64,000 nt of DNA from Curtobacterium sp. 9128 (lineage in GTDB: Bacteria; Actinomycetota; Actinomycetes; Actinomycetales; Microbacteriaceae). Under the pieces are notes generated by a model. It did no database searches and was not told the DNA's origin. It saw only the letters and a list, made by a program, of their open reading frames with translations. Where the stretch lies: the NCBI RefSeq assembly GCF_900086645.1, contig NZ_LT576451.1, positions 1,984,001 through 2,048,000 of the forward strand, given 5' to 3'. Position 1 is the stretch's first letter. Each line of letters starts with the position of its first letter. Of this stretch, positions 41,897 through 50,967 are shown in pieces. The translations under genes and the position numbers were made by a program.

Positions 41897-42397
41897 ATGG
41901 ACCACCCGAGGTCCGACGTCCGGGACGCTGACATCGGACGCGCCTACACCGAGCTCTCCCGGATCACCCGGCGTGCGAGCATCAGGGCCCGAGGGGACGA
42001 CGCCGTGCTGAGCGTCGTCGACCAGTCGCTCGTCGACTTCGTCGTACTCCACCCCGGCTGCATGGCCATCGACATCGCGCGGTACCTCCGCTTGAACCGG
42101 TCGACGATCTCCCGGCAGCTCGCCGGGCTGCTCGCCGCCGGGCTGATCCGGACGACCGACGGCGGTACGGGGAACGCGAAGCCGCTCGAGGCGACCGACG
42201 AGGGACGCGCGGCACTCGCGCGCTCCGTGAAGCTGCACCGCGACGCCCTCGACGAGCGGATCGCGAGCTGGTCGGACGACGACATCGCCCTGCTCGCCGG
42301 GCTGCTCGAGCGGCTGGGCGCCTCGGACGAGGCAGGTCTGCCGATGCCGGCCCGGGCGACGGACACGGACGTGGACCCGGACCTGCCGAAGGCATGA
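41897..42397 (+). CDS. MarR-type regulator
   Basis: 166 residues from the ATG at 41897 (GGAG upstream). Winged helix AIDIARYLRLNRSTISRQLAGLLAAGLIRTT with a GTGNAKPLEATDEGRAAL wing, then a C-terminal helix. The stop shares bases with the start of the phosphoesterase gene (ATGA), so both are co-translated. Ligand unknown. Confidence 0.83.
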   Translation: MDHPRSDVRDADIGRAYTELSRITRRASIRARGDDAVLSVVDQSLVDFVVLHPGCMAIDIARYLRLNRSTISRQLAGLLAAGLIRTTDGGTGNAKPLEATDEGRAALARSVKLHRDALDERIASWSDDDIALLAGLLERLGASDEAGLPMPARATDTDVDPDLPKA

Positions 42398-42918
42398 CGA
42401 CCTCGATCGTCCTGCTGTCGGACACACACCTGCCGAAGCGGGCGAAGGACCTCCCCGCCGGGCTGTGGGACGACATCGACGCCGCCGACCTCGTCGTGCA
42501 CGCGGGGGACTGGGTGGACCTGACGACGCTCGACGCCGTCGAGGCGAGGGCCGCGCGGTTCGTCGGGGTCCGCGGGAACAACGACGGCCCCGAGTTCGAC
42601 GACCGGCTGCCGCTCGTCGCGCACGTCGACGTCGAGGGGCTCCGGTTCGCCGTCGTCCACGAGACCGGTGCGGCGACCGGCCGCGAGCGTCGTGCGGCAG
42701 CGGCGTACCCGGACGTCGACGTGCTCGTGTTCGGGCACTCGCACATCCCGTGGGACACCGTGGCACCAGGGGGCCTCCGGCTGCTGAACCCCGGCTCGCC
42801 GACCGACCGTCGGCGCCAGCCGGATCACACCTGGATGCGCTGCACCGCCTCGGACGGGTCGCTCGACGTCGAGCTCGTCCGGCTGGCGCCGAAGTCCCAG
42901 GGCATGCCGAGCTCGTAG
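42394..42918 (+). CDS. YfcE/MJ0936-type metallophosphoesterase
   Basis: 174 residues. Calcineurin-like motifs in order: LLSDTHLPK, HAGDWVD, VRGNNDGPE and FGHSHIPW. The usual two-metal site is complete. Small cytoplasmic phosphodiesterase; substrate unknown. Coupled to the MarR gene. Its last 94 bases lie opposite the end of the thiD/tenA gene, so the two coding regions overlap tail to tail. Confidence 0.87.
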   Translation: MTTSIVLLSDTHLPKRAKDLPAGLWDDIDAADLVVHAGDWVDLTTLDAVEARAARFVGVRGNNDGPEFDDRLPLVAHVDVEGLRFAVVHETGAATGRERRAAAAYPDVDVLVFGHSHIPWDTVAPGGLRLLNPGSPTDRRRQPDHTWMRCTASDGSLDVELVRLAPKSQGMPSS

Positions 42919-44342
42919 GGCATCAGGAAGAACGCCAGCTCCCACCGGGTCGACTCGCGGAACGCCCGGGCCATGTCGCCCCGCACCGCCGGCGTGGCCG
43001 CGCGCGCGAGTTCCTCGACGAGGTCCGTCGCACGGGCGCTCGACGCCGCGAAGTCCGGGTCGCCGTACGCCGCGATCCAGTCGGCGAACGGGTGTCCGAC
43101 CGGTGCGGTGCCGAGCTGTGCCCCGACCCACGCGTACACGCGGAAGCAGGGCAGGACGGCGGCGGCGAGCACGGCCACGTCGGGGTGCGTCGCGGCCGCC
43201 GCCAGGTGCGCGAGGTAGCCCGCGCACGTCGGGTGCACCGGGTCGTCGGCGTGGGTGCCGGCGAGTCGGCGGTGGTGCAGGGTGGCCGCTTCCTCGCCGC
43301 AGCCGGCAGCGGCGGCCTCCCAGAAGGCGGCATCGCTCCCGGTCGCGCGGTGCCCGATCGCCGCGAGGTGCTGTTCGTACGCGCGGAGGTAGTGCACGTC
43401 CTGCGCGAGGTAGCCCGCGAACACGTCCGGCTCGAGCGTGCCGTCGGCCATCCGCCGGATGAACGGGGTCGCGATCGTCGCGTCGAGCAGCTCGCGGACG
43501 TCGTCCCACCAGGCGTCGGTGAACCGGGGTGCCGGCAGGGCGGCGCGGACGAGCGCCCCGTGGTCGATCGGCCCGTTGCCGCTGCCGACCTCGAGTGCGT
43601 CCGCGCCGGCGAGCGCTGCCGTCAGCCAGTCCTTCGCCGTGCCGACGGCGACCTCCCAGTCGCCGTGCCGGGCGACGAGCGTCGCGATCGCGCTCGACAG
43701 GGAGCACCCGGTGCCGTGCGTGTTGGTCGTGTCCACCCGCCCCGCGGTGAACACCCGGACGGTGCCGTTCGGTGTGACGAGGACGTCGTCCGACCGGTCG
43801 CCGCCGGCGTGCCCGCCCTTCGCCAGCACGAGCACGTCCCACGCGGCGGCCACACCCCGTGCCGCTGCGATCGGGTCCGTGTCGTCGACACCAGCCAACC
43901 CGGCGAGCACGGCCAGCTCGGACCGGTTCGGCGTCACGAGGTCGGCCAGGGCGAACAACCCCGTCATCGCCCGCTCGGCGTCCGCGTCGAGCAGCCGGTC
44001 GCCGCTCGTCGCCACCATCACCGGGTCGACGACCACGTACGGCGGGCGGTTCGTGCGGAGCCAGTCGGTGACCTCGCCCACGACCGCGGTCGTGCCGAGC
44101 ATGCCGATCTTCACCGCGTCCACGACGACGTCGTCCGACACGGCGTCGAGCTGGTCGCGCAGGACACGGACGTCCGGCACGTGCACGGACCGGACGCCGC
44201 GGGTGTTCTGCGCGACGACGGCGGTCACGACCGCCATGCCGTAGCCGTCGTGTGCGGCGATCGCCTTGAGGTCGGCCTGCAGTCCGGCACCGCCAGTCGG
44301 GTCGGTGCCGGCGATGCTCAGCACCCGGGGCGGCCGGCTCAC
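42825..44342 (-). CDS. thiD: Bifunctional HMP(-P) kinase ThiD fused to TenA/thiaminase II domain
   Basis: 505 residues from a GTG at 44342, overlapping the thiE stop (GTGA). The N-terminal ThiD domain begins RVLSIAGTDPTGGAGLQADL, with DPVMVATSG and the GTGCSLSSAIA anion-hole motif: it phosphorylates hydroxymethylpyrimidine twice. From about residue 270 a TenA-like helical domain follows (ATPFIRRMADG, LAQDVHYLRAYEQHLA, the Cys in AYVGAQ-type segment as CFRVYAWVGAQ). TenA salvages thiamine breakdown products. The final 25 residues look out of character and lie over the convergent phosphoesterase. Confidence 0.9.
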   Translation of the reverse strand: MSRPPRVLSIAGTDPTGGAGLQADLKAIAAHDGYGMAVVTAVVAQNTRGVRSVHVPDVRVLRDQLDAVSDDVVVDAVKIGMLGTTAVVGEVTDWLRTNRPPYVVVDPVMVATSGDRLLDADAERAMTGLFALADLVTPNRSELAVLAGLAGVDDTDPIAAARGVAAAWDVLVLAKGGHAGGDRSDDVLVTPNGTVRVFTAGRVDTTNTHGTGCSLSSAIATLVARHGDWEVAVGTAKDWLTAALAGADALEVGSGNGPIDHGALVRAALPAPRFTDAWWDDVRELLDATIATPFIRRMADGTLEPDVFAGYLAQDVHYLRAYEQHLAAIGHRATGSDAAFWEAAAAGCGEEAATLHHRRLAGTHADDPVHPTCAGYLAHLAAAATHPDVAVLAAAVLPCFRVYAWVGAQLGTAPVGHPFADWIAAYGDPDFAASSARATDLVEELARAATPAVRGDMARAFRESTRWELAFFLMPYELGMPWDFGASRTSSTSSDPSEAVQRIQV

Positions 44343-44992
44343 CGCGAGCCGCCCCACGCAGCCACGTACGCCGCGGCCGCGGCGCCGGGGTCCGGCGCTG
44401 CACAGATCCCGGAGACGACGGCGACCCCCGAGGCACCCGCAGCGCGCAGGGGCGCCACGTCGTCGAGGTCGACGCCGCCGATCGCCACGCACGGCATGTC
44501 CGTCGCGGCGGCGAGGCGTGCGAACCCGTCGCGGCCGAGTGCCGGCGGGTGGTCCGCCTTCGTCGCGGTCGGGTGTACGACACCGACGCCGAGCAGGTCC
44601 ACGGTTCCGCGGGGGAGTCGTGCGACGACGTCGAGGTGGGCCGTGGTGTTCGCGGTCAGCCCGACGTGGGCGTCCGGCCCGAGGAGCGCGCGCGCAGCCG
44701 TCACCGGGACGTCCGACTGCCCGAGGTGCACACCGGCGACCCGGTGCCCGGCGTGCCGAGCGGCGAGGGCGACGTCGAGTCGGTCGTCGACGACCACGGC
44801 CGCACGGTCGCCCACCGCGTCGGCGACGGCGGCCGTCAGTGCGAGGAGGTCCCTGGCGCTCGCGCACTTGTCCCGCACCTGCACGATCCCGACCCCGGCG
44901 TGCACGGCAGCCCGGACGACGCCGAGCACCCCGTGTCCGTGCCGGTCGCAGAGCGCGCCGTCGGTGACCAGGTAGACACCGAGCCCGGTCAT
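44339..44992 (-). CDS. thiE: Thiamine-phosphate synthase
   Basis: 217 residues from the ATG at 44992, which overlaps the thiM stop (ATGA). TIM-barrel ThiE motifs: [14 protein letters not shown] (normally QxRxK), [33 protein letters not shown] and [10 protein letters not shown]. It joins HMP-PP to the thiazole phosphate to give thiamine phosphate. Third of the TPP-riboswitch operon to be read after thiM. Confidence 0.92.
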   Translation of the reverse strand: MTGLGVYLVTDGALCDRHGHGVLGVVRAAVHAGVGIVQVRDKCASARDLLALTAAVADAVGDRAAVVVDDRLDVALAARHAGHRVAGVHLGQSDVPVTAARALLGPDAHVGLTANTTAHLDVVARLPRGTVDLLGVGVVHPTATKADHPPALGRDGFARLAAATDMPCVAIGGVDLDDVAPLRAAGASGVAVVSGICAAPDPGAAAAAYVAAWGGSR

Positions 44993-45840
44993 GCGGCGAC
45001 CTCCTCGGTGATGCGTGCCGTGGCGACGACGTCGGCGGGCGTCAGGGATGCCAGCCGGTCGAGGAACAGCGGCTGGAACGTCCCGGGACCACCGGCGTCC
45101 CGCGCGGCGAGCTCGGCGGCGATGGTGTGCACCGCGGTGCCGGCGACGGTCGCGGCGAGCGGGTCGTCCGGGGCGACGGACGTGAACGCCGCGATCACGG
45201 CGCCGAGTGCGCACCCGCCGCCGGTGATCCGGGTGAGGAGCTCGGTCCCGTTCGCGATCCGGACCACCGTGCCGGAGCCGCCGGGGGCACCGGTGCCGGC
45301 CACCAGGTCGACGGGACCCGACACGGCCACGGTGCCCACGAGCCTCTCGGCAGCGTCGACGGCGGACGCACGCGCGTCGTCGGTGCCGGCCGTGCTGTCG
45401 ACCCCGCGCCCACCGGCGGAGTCCCCGAGCAGCGCGAGGACCTCGGACGCGTTGCCGCGGAGCACCGTCGGACCGATGCCCAGCAACTCGCGGGCCAGGG
45501 CGGTGCGCACCGGGAGCGACCCGACCGCCACCGGGTCGAGGACCCACGGGGTGCCGTGCTCGGCCGCTGCGCGGGCGGCCTCGACGGACGCGGCCCGGGG
45601 CTCGGCGTGCGGCGTGCCCGTGTTGACGAGCAGTGCGTCGGCGACCCGGGCGAACGGACCGGCCTCGGTGGGGACGTCGACCATCGCGGCCGAGGCGCCG
45701 AGTGCGAGCAGCACGTTCGCGGTGACGTTCTGCACCACCGAGTTCGTGATGCACTGCACGAGCGGTGCCCTGGACCTGACGGCCTCGAGCAGTTCGGCGG
45801 AACGGTCGGCCCAGGCAGGAGCGGGCGCAGGAGTGTTCAT
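44989..45840 (-). CDS. thiM: Hydroxyethylthiazole kinase
   Basis: 283 residues. ThiM signature near the start, [24 protein letters not shown], and the catalytic Cys loop [15 protein letters not shown]. It phosphorylates the salvaged thiazole alcohol. First gene of thiM-thiE-thiD/tenA; a TPP riboswitch lies just before its ATG. The operon is a salvage set, with no de novo ThiC/ThiG in this window. Confidence 0.92.
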   Translation of the reverse strand: MNTPAPAPAWADRSAELLEAVRSRAPLVQCITNSVVQNVTANVLLALGASAAMVDVPTEAGPFARVADALLVNTGTPHAEPRAASVEAARAAAEHGTPWVLDPVAVGSLPVRTALARELLGIGPTVLRGNASEVLALLGDSAGGRGVDSTAGTDDARASAVDAAERLVGTVAVSGPVDLVAGTGAPGGSGTVVRIANGTELLTRITGGGCALGAVIAAFTSVAPDDPLAATVAGTAVHTIAAELAARDAGGPGTFQPLFLDRLASLTPADVVATARITEEVAA

Positions 45841-45845
45841 CGGAC

Positions 45846-45918
45846 GATCCCTTCGCGAGTACGAACTCGAGCAGGTTCGACGGGTGTGATCTCAGCCGCC
45901 GGATGCGGCACCCCGTGT
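45846..45918 (-). ncRNA. TPP riboswitch (THI element) of the thiM operon
   Basis: Reading the minus strand, the conserved pieces appear in order: CGGGGTGC, GGCTGAGA, ACACCC, GAACCTG, and GCGAAGGGA. The last piece ends about eight bases before the thiM ATG, so the GAAGGGA that should bind the ribosome is part of the aptamer; thiamine pyrophosphate binding would hide it directly. Confidence 0.93.
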
Positions 45919-45983
45919 CTTCGGACGAAACGGTACACGACCTCCGCGGTCACATGACGGGTGCCGTGTGACAGGCTTGGGGC

Positions 45984-46877
45984 GTGCCAGACGCGCTGCC
46001 TCCAGGTCCGCCGCCAGGTCCCCGCGACCCCGGCGACGCCTGGGCGTACGGACCCGACGGCACCAAGGCGTGGGGTGTGTTCGGTGCAGCCGGCCTGCTC
46101 GTCGACGACGGCCGCGGCCGCGTCCTGCTCCAGCACCGTGTCGAGTGGAGCCACCACGGCGGCACGTGGGGCATCCCCGGCGGTGCCCGGCACGAGCACG
46201 AGGACGCCGTCACCGGAGCGCTCCGGGAGTCCGCCGAGGAGGCGGGCGTGCCGCTCGACGGCGTCGACCTGCGCCACACGTCGGTGCTCGACCTCGGGTT
46301 CTGGACGTACACGACCGTGGTGGGGCGAGCCTCCCGGCCGTTCGAGCCGGTCATCGCGGACCGGGAGAGCCTCGCGCTGTCCTGGGTCCCCGTCGGCGAG
46401 GTCGACGACCTGCCGCTGCACCCGGGCTTCGGTGAGTCGTGGCCGGCGCTCCGTTCCGCGATCGGGGTCATGCCGCACGTCGTGGTCGATGCCGCGAACG
46501 TCGTCGGCAGCGTGCCGGACGGCTGGTGGAAGGACCGAGCGGGTGCCGCGTCCCGCCTGGTCGACGGCGTGACGGCGCTCGCCGCGGTGGGTGTCCCAGC
46601 GCCGCTGCTCGACCTCGGGTTCACGCGGTGGTGGCCGCGGTGGACCGTCGTGCTCGAGGGCGACGCCCGCGGCGCGACGTCGGAGCCGGGACCCGGGGTG
46701 TCCGTGGTGCTCGCGGACGGGTCAGGGGACGACGCGATCGTGGCCGCTGCCTCGGCTGTGGTCGCCGCCGGTGATGCCCCCGTGGTCGTCGTGACGGCTG
46801 ACCGGGAGCTGCGCGCCCGCGTCGAGGCGATCGGCGCGACGACCCGCGGCCCTTCGTGGCTCCGCGACCAGCTGTAG
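45984..46877 (+). CDS. NUDIX hydrolase fused to a NYN/PIN-like domain
   Basis: 297 residues from a GTG at 45984. Residues 67-89 carry the NUDIX box, G-x5-E-x7-RESAEEAG, within a complete NUDIX domain (about 28-150). The second half begins VVVDAANVVGSVPDGWW and ends with VVVVTADRELRARV, the Asp-containing strands of NYN/PIN-like RNases (DxN and TxDxxL). So a pyrophosphohydrolase sits with a possible nuclease in one chain. Substrates unknown; a role in RNA or nucleotide turnover would fit (inference). Confidence 0.8.
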   Translation: MPDALPPGPPPGPRDPGDAWAYGPDGTKAWGVFGAAGLLVDDGRGRVLLQHRVEWSHHGGTWGIPGGARHEHEDAVTGALRESAEEAGVPLDGVDLRHTSVLDLGFWTYTTVVGRASRPFEPVIADRESLALSWVPVGEVDDLPLHPGFGESWPALRSAIGVMPHVVVDAANVVGSVPDGWWKDRAGAASRLVDGVTALAAVGVPAPLLDLGFTRWWPRWTVVLEGDARGATSEPGPGVSVVLADGSGDDAIVAAASAVVAAGDAPVVVVTADRELRARVEAIGATTRGPSWLRDQL

Positions 46878-46879
46878 CG

Positions 46880-46985
46880 TCCGTCCTCGCGCCGCCGTCC
46901 CCTCGGGACGCCGCCGTCCCCTCGAGACGCCGCCGAAACCGGGGGTGTCTCGACGACTCGGCGGTGTCTCGACGAGCTGGCGGCG
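46880..46985. repeat. Inverted array of 19-bp repeats (copy 2)
   Basis: Between convergent genes. GCCGCCGTCCCCTCGGGAC and GCCGCCGTCCCCTCGAGAC (19 bp each) precede the turning point at GCCGCCGAAACC, after which GGTGTCTCGACGACTCGGC and GGTGTCTCGACGAGCTGGC (19 bp each) run the other way. Same design and core (GAGACGCCGCC) as 9131-9259. Confidence 0.78.
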
Positions 46986-46988
46986 CGG

Positions 46989-48230
46989 CTACGCCGGTAT
47001 GTGACGGCGGGACGACGCCAGCACCGCGATCCACGACACGACGCCGAGCGCCACGATCACCCAGAGCACGAGCGGCAGCGCCACGACGTTCGCCACCGCG
47101 GCGATGACGGCCGGCGCGAGGAACCCCGCGTACGCGGCCGCGTAGAACACCCCGGTCAACCCGGCGAGGTCCCGAGCGCCCGCGATCCGCTGCACCTCGA
47201 GCAACGACGACACGAGCGCGATGCCGATCCCGACGCCGATCACCACGTTCGCCGCGATGCCGATCCACACCGACTGCAGCTCGATCGCGACGGTGACGAC
47301 CGCGATCCCGAGGGTCATCAGGAACACCGCGGTCGCGATGCCCCGCGCCGACGCGATCGAGTGCACGTGCTTCGCGAGCGGCTGGATCGCGCTCGACACC
47401 CCGAGGGCGACGACGGTCGCCGCGGTCGCGAAGACGAGCCCCCAGGTGCCGGTCGCCCCCTCGAGCCGGGTCGGCAGGTACCCGTAGCCGATCGCGGCGG
47501 ACCCGAAGATCCACGGCGCGCCGACGAGCACCACGCGGGTGAACCGACGGTGCCCGGCGCTCGGGACGCGGAGTTGCCGCCACCAGGGGCCGGCGAGCCC
47601 ACCGGAGCGCTGGGTCTCCGGCGTCCGCCAGACGATGACGGCGAACGGCAGCGCGACCGCGATGTGGACGAGGAAGGGCAGGACCTCGGGGATCGGGCCC
47701 CACTGCGCGATGAGCCCGGCGACGAGTGCACCGGAGGCGGATCCGAGGGTGAACGCGAGCGACGCGCGACGGGCCCCGGAGCCGGCGTCCGCCGTCGGGT
47801 CGAACCTGCCCTGCGAGAGCTCCTTCACCCAGCTGTTGCCGACGGCCATCGCGATGCCGACGGTGACACCCGCGAACAGGCGCCCCGCCATCAGGAAGCC
47901 GGGGCCGAACGGGCCGAGCGCGAGCAGACCGCTGCCGACGACGGCGGAGGCGATGCCCGCGAGCATGAGCGGGCGTCGGCCGTGCCGGTCGGACAGGGAC
48001 CCGGCGACGAGGAGCGCCGGCGCGAGCCCGAGCACGTACACGCCGAGGAACACGTTCACGAGCACGGACGAGTAGTGCGCGCGCTGTTCGTACATCAGCA
48101 GCAGCGGGCTGAACTGGTTGCCGCCCCACGAGCACACGAACACGGCGCCCCAGACGGCGACCCACGGCATCACGTGGGCGCGGGGGACCGCCAGCGAGCC
48201 GGTCGTCGGGATCGACCCGGTGGCGCTCAC
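46989..48230 (-). CDS. MFS transporter
   Basis: 413 residues with 12 predicted helices, from a GTG at 48230 that overlaps the GntR gene stop (GTGA). The post-helix-2 motif is GSLSDRHGRRPLMLAG. A GARRASLAFTLGSASGALVAGLI segment follows helix 4-5. Substrate unknown, but the tight coupling to a GntR/FCD regulator upstream suggests uptake or efflux of its effector, often a small acid. Confidence 0.85.
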   Translation of the reverse strand: MSATGSIPTTGSLAVPRAHVMPWVAVWGAVFVCSWGGNQFSPLLLMYEQRAHYSSVLVNVFLGVYVLGLAPALLVAGSLSDRHGRRPLMLAGIASAVVGSGLLALGPFGPGFLMAGRLFAGVTVGIAMAVGNSWVKELSQGRFDPTADAGSGARRASLAFTLGSASGALVAGLIAQWGPIPEVLPFLVHIAVALPFAVIVWRTPETQRSGGLAGPWWRQLRVPSAGHRRFTRVVLVGAPWIFGSAAIGYGYLPTRLEGATGTWGLVFATAATVVALGVSSAIQPLAKHVHSIASARGIATAVFLMTLGIAVVTVAIELQSVWIGIAANVVIGVGIGIALVSSLLEVQRIAGARDLAGLTGVFYAAAYAGFLAPAVIAAVANVVALPLVLWVIVALGVVSWIAVLASSRRHIPA

Positions 48231-48868
48231 AGCGCGCCCCGGTGCGACGCGACGTGGGCGCCGAGCACCTCGGCGTAGCGGGCGGCGTCGCCGTCCTCGA
48301 GCGCGCGGGCGAGCGCACGGTGGTCGTCGAGCGACGCCTGCAACTGGGACGGCTGCACCCGCATCAGCTGGTGCCGGAGCCGCTGCTGCCGATCGCGCAG
48401 CGTCCGGGCGAACAGGACGGCGATCGCGTTCCGCGACGCGCCGATCACGGCACCGTGGAACTCCGCGTCCACCTCGATGAACCGGTCGACGTCGCCGTCG
48501 CGGACGGCCGCCTCCTGCTCGGCGAGCATGGCCTGGAGGCTCGGGGCCAGGTCCGCCACGCGGCCGTCGGAGACGACGCGGGTCGCGGCCGTCGACTCGA
48601 TCGCCTCGCGCATCTCGAGCACGTCCGCCGCCTCGTTCGGGGACATCGGGCGGACGACGGCGCCCTTGCGGGACTCCAACGCGATGAGCTCCTCGGCGGC
48701 GAGCCGGAGGAACGCCTCGTGCACCGGCGTCCGGGAGATCCCGAGGTCCTGGCAGATGGCGTTCTCGCTGATGGCGGTCCCGCCGGCGAGGTCCCCGCGG
48801 ATGATCGCCCGCTTGACGTGGTCGTAGGCGCGGTCGGATGCCGCCTGGGTCGTCGCCGTGCTGTTCAC
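48227..48868 (-). CDS. GntR/FCD-family regulator
   Basis: 213 residues from a GTG at 48868 with GGAG just upstream; longer starts would read through the operator-like repeats. N-terminal GntR winged helix (DHVKRAIIRGDLAGG, then ENAICQDLGISRTPVHEAFLRL) and an all-helical FCD effector domain with metal ligands typical of this family (DAEFHGAVI, ASLDDHRALARAL, HVASHR). It heads an operon with the MFS transporter and probably represses it in the absence of an organic-acid ligand. Confidence 0.86.
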   Translation of the reverse strand: MNSTATTQAASDRAYDHVKRAIIRGDLAGGTAISENAICQDLGISRTPVHEAFLRLAAEELIALESRKGAVVRPMSPNEAADVLEMREAIESTAATRVVSDGRVADLAPSLQAMLAEQEAAVRDGDVDRFIEVDAEFHGAVIGASRNAIAVLFARTLRDRQQRLRHQLMRVQPSQLQASLDDHRALARALEDGDAARYAEVLGAHVASHRGAL

Positions 48869-48886
48869 GATCTCCGATCCTACGCC

Positions 48887-48949
48887 TTGCATGCAAGGCT
48901 GCATGCACGCGGGTACCCCGCCGAGGAACCGCACTTGCGCATGCATGCG
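48887..48949. promoter_or_regulatory. Three GCATGC palindromes upstream of the GntR/MFS operon
   Basis: TTGCATGCAA (48887-48896), TGCATGCA (48900-48907, centre 12 bp away) and the 12-bp palindrome CGCATGCATGCG (48938-48949) lie 19-81 bases before the GntR start, and before the divergent APH-like gene. The first two sit on the same face of the helix. Likely operators for the GntR protein (inference). Confidence 0.65.
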
Positions 48950-49073
48950 GATGGATCGCGACATCGCAGCACCGGGGCGGATACGCTTGCCTCCACGCCG
49001 GTGCCCGTCAACGGAGGCGATCGCGCCGGCCATGGCACGTCAACGACGACGACCACGACAGGAGCGGGCACTC

Positions 49074-49820
49074 ATGGAGCGCATCACCAAGGCCGACGAC
49101 CGGGTCCACCGTCCCGCGGGGCCGTGGACGCCCACCGTCCACCGGCTCCTCGCGCACCTCCACGAACAGGGCTTCGTGGCCGCGCCGGAGCCGATCGAAC
49201 TCGACAACACGCTCGAGACGGTCTCGTTCGTCCCGGGGGTCGCGGGGGAGTACCCGTGGACCGAGGACGTCGCGAGCGAAGCCGCACTCGTCACGAGTGC
49301 CCGGATGCTCCGGCACTACCACGACGCCGCGGCGACCTTCCCGCTCGACGAGGACGCCGACGTGTGGTCGCAGACCCCGTCCACCCCGGTCGAGACCGTC
49401 GTGCACGGTGACTTCGCGCCGTACAACTGCGTCTACGACGGGATCGCCGCGGTCGGCATCATCGACTTCGACACGGCCCACCCCGGCCCGCGGGTCTGGG
49501 ACGTCGCGAGTGCGGTGTACCGGTTCGCGCCGTTCACCACCGGAGCCGTCGAGGGTGCGAACGCCCCGACGCTCGACGCGCGACTCTCGCGGGCAGCGGA
49601 GTTCTGCCGCGCCTACGGGCTCGACCAGGCGTCCCGGTCGGTCCTCGCACCGACGATGCTCGCCTCGATCACCGCACTCCTCACCATGCTCGAGACCGAG
49701 GCGGCAGCCGGGAACCCGAAGTTCGTCAGCGACCTCGAGCACGGCCACGCCGACCTGTACCGCGCCGACGCGGCGTACATCGAGCAGCACGCCGACGACA
49801 TCACCAGAGCAGTGGTGTGA
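49074..49820 (+). CDS. APH-family phosphotransferase
   Basis: 248 residues from the ATG at 49074. Aminoglycoside-phosphotransferase (kinase-like) fold: catalytic HGDFAPYNCVYDG with His111, and metal-binding GIIDFDTAHPGPRVWDVA. The Brenner-type motif and size fit small APH-like kinases that may act on antibiotics, sugars or homoserine-like substrates. Actual substrate unknown. Stop overlaps the GTG of the next gene (GTGA). Confidence 0.83.
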   Translation: MERITKADDRVHRPAGPWTPTVHRLLAHLHEQGFVAAPEPIELDNTLETVSFVPGVAGEYPWTEDVASEAALVTSARMLRHYHDAAATFPLDEDADVWSQTPSTPVETVVHGDFAPYNCVYDGIAAVGIIDFDTAHPGPRVWDVASAVYRFAPFTTGAVEGANAPTLDARLSRAAEFCRAYGLDQASRSVLAPTMLASITALLTMLETEAAAGNPKFVSDLEHGHADLYRADAAYIEQHADDITRAVV

Positions 49821-50899
49821 CCCGGTCGCCGACCCCGGCGGCCCTCCGCTCGATGCGCCTCGCCGCACAGCGCATCGGCGTGCGGGGCGGAACGGCGCTC
49901 GACGTCGTCACCCACATGACGGCGTTGCAAGGGCAGGACCTCGGCCAGTCGCTGTGGGCGATCGGCGTCAGGGCCCTCGGCCTGACCCGGGCGGACGTGC
50001 ACGCGGCCTTCGACCGGGGGGAGTTCGTCCGGTCGTGGCCGATGCGCGGGACCCTGCACGTGCTGCGTGCCGACGACCTCCGGATGCTCCTCTCCCTGAC
50101 CGCGACCAGGACCATCCGCCAGACCGCCAGGCGCGCGGCGGAGCTCGGACTCGACGAGGCCACCGTCGACCGTGCCCGGGCGCTCACCATCGCGGCACTC
50201 GAGGGCGGCCGGTCCCTGGACCGCGACGGCGTGCTCGGCCGCTACCGGGACGCCGGGATCGACCCCGCCGGCGGGCGCGGCTACCACCTGCTGTTCCGGT
50301 TGGCGCAGGAGGGGCTCGTCGCGTGGGGCCCGATGAGCCGTGTCGGGCAGGACCTCGTGCTCCTCGACGAGTGGGCACCGCGGGCGTCGCCCGTCCCGGA
50401 CCGTGACGAGGCCCTGCGCCGGACACTCCTCGGCTTCCTCCATGGCAGGGGACCGGCGACCGAGGTCGACGCCGCGAGCTGGACGAAGCTGCCCCTCGGG
50501 GACGTCCGACGTGGTGTCGCGGCAGCGGGCGACGCGATCGAGGACCTCGGCGGCGGCCTCCTCGCGCTCGCGGACCGGCCGGAGCCGGGCGGCATCCCGA
50601 CCGGGCAGCTCCTGCCCGGGTTCGACGAGTACCTGCTCGGGTACGCGGACCGGACCGGGCACCTCGACGCGGTGCACGCCGACCGTGTCGTGCCGGGCGG
50701 CAACGGCATCTTCCTGCCGATGGTCGTGCACCGCGGGCAGGTCGTCGGCACCTGGAAGCGCACCGAACGCACGCGGGACGTCCGCGTCACCGTGACGTCG
50801 TTCACGCCGCTCACCCCGGCAGTGCGCCGCGCCGTCGAGACGGCAGCGACGGCGTACGCCCGGTTCGTCGGCCTCCCACTCACCCTCGACGTGGGCTGA
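49817..50899 (+). CDS. Winged-helix DNA-binding protein, AlkZ-like
   Basis: 360 residues of the HTH_42/YcaQ-AlkZ superfamily. The ALQGQD segment (Gln38-Gly39-Gln40) sits where AlkZ glycosylases carry their catalytic QxQ motif, followed by SLWAIGVRALGLTRADV and FVRSWPMRGTLHVL, both family hallmarks. AlkZ enzymes unhook alkylated or cross-linked bases; members with altered motifs may be inactive or have other roles. Here QGQ is kept, so glycosylase activity is plausible. Coupled to the APH-like gene. Confidence 0.8.
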   Translation: MTRSPTPAALRSMRLAAQRIGVRGGTALDVVTHMTALQGQDLGQSLWAIGVRALGLTRADVHAAFDRGEFVRSWPMRGTLHVLRADDLRMLLSLTATRTIRQTARRAAELGLDEATVDRARALTIAALEGGRSLDRDGVLGRYRDAGIDPAGGRGYHLLFRLAQEGLVAWGPMSRVGQDLVLLDEWAPRASPVPDRDEALRRTLLGFLHGRGPATEVDAASWTKLPLGDVRRGVAAAGDAIEDLGGGLLALADRPEPGGIPTGQLLPGFDEYLLGYADRTGHLDAVHADRVVPGGNGIFLPMVVHRGQVVGTWKRTERTRDVRVTVTSFTPLTPAVRRAVETAATAYARFVGLPLTLDVG

Positions 50900-50967
50900 T
50901 CGTTCCAGCGACTGCCCAGCATCCGTGCGGCTGCTCCCGACGCTCCCTCGGGTAATGTTCCAAGGCC

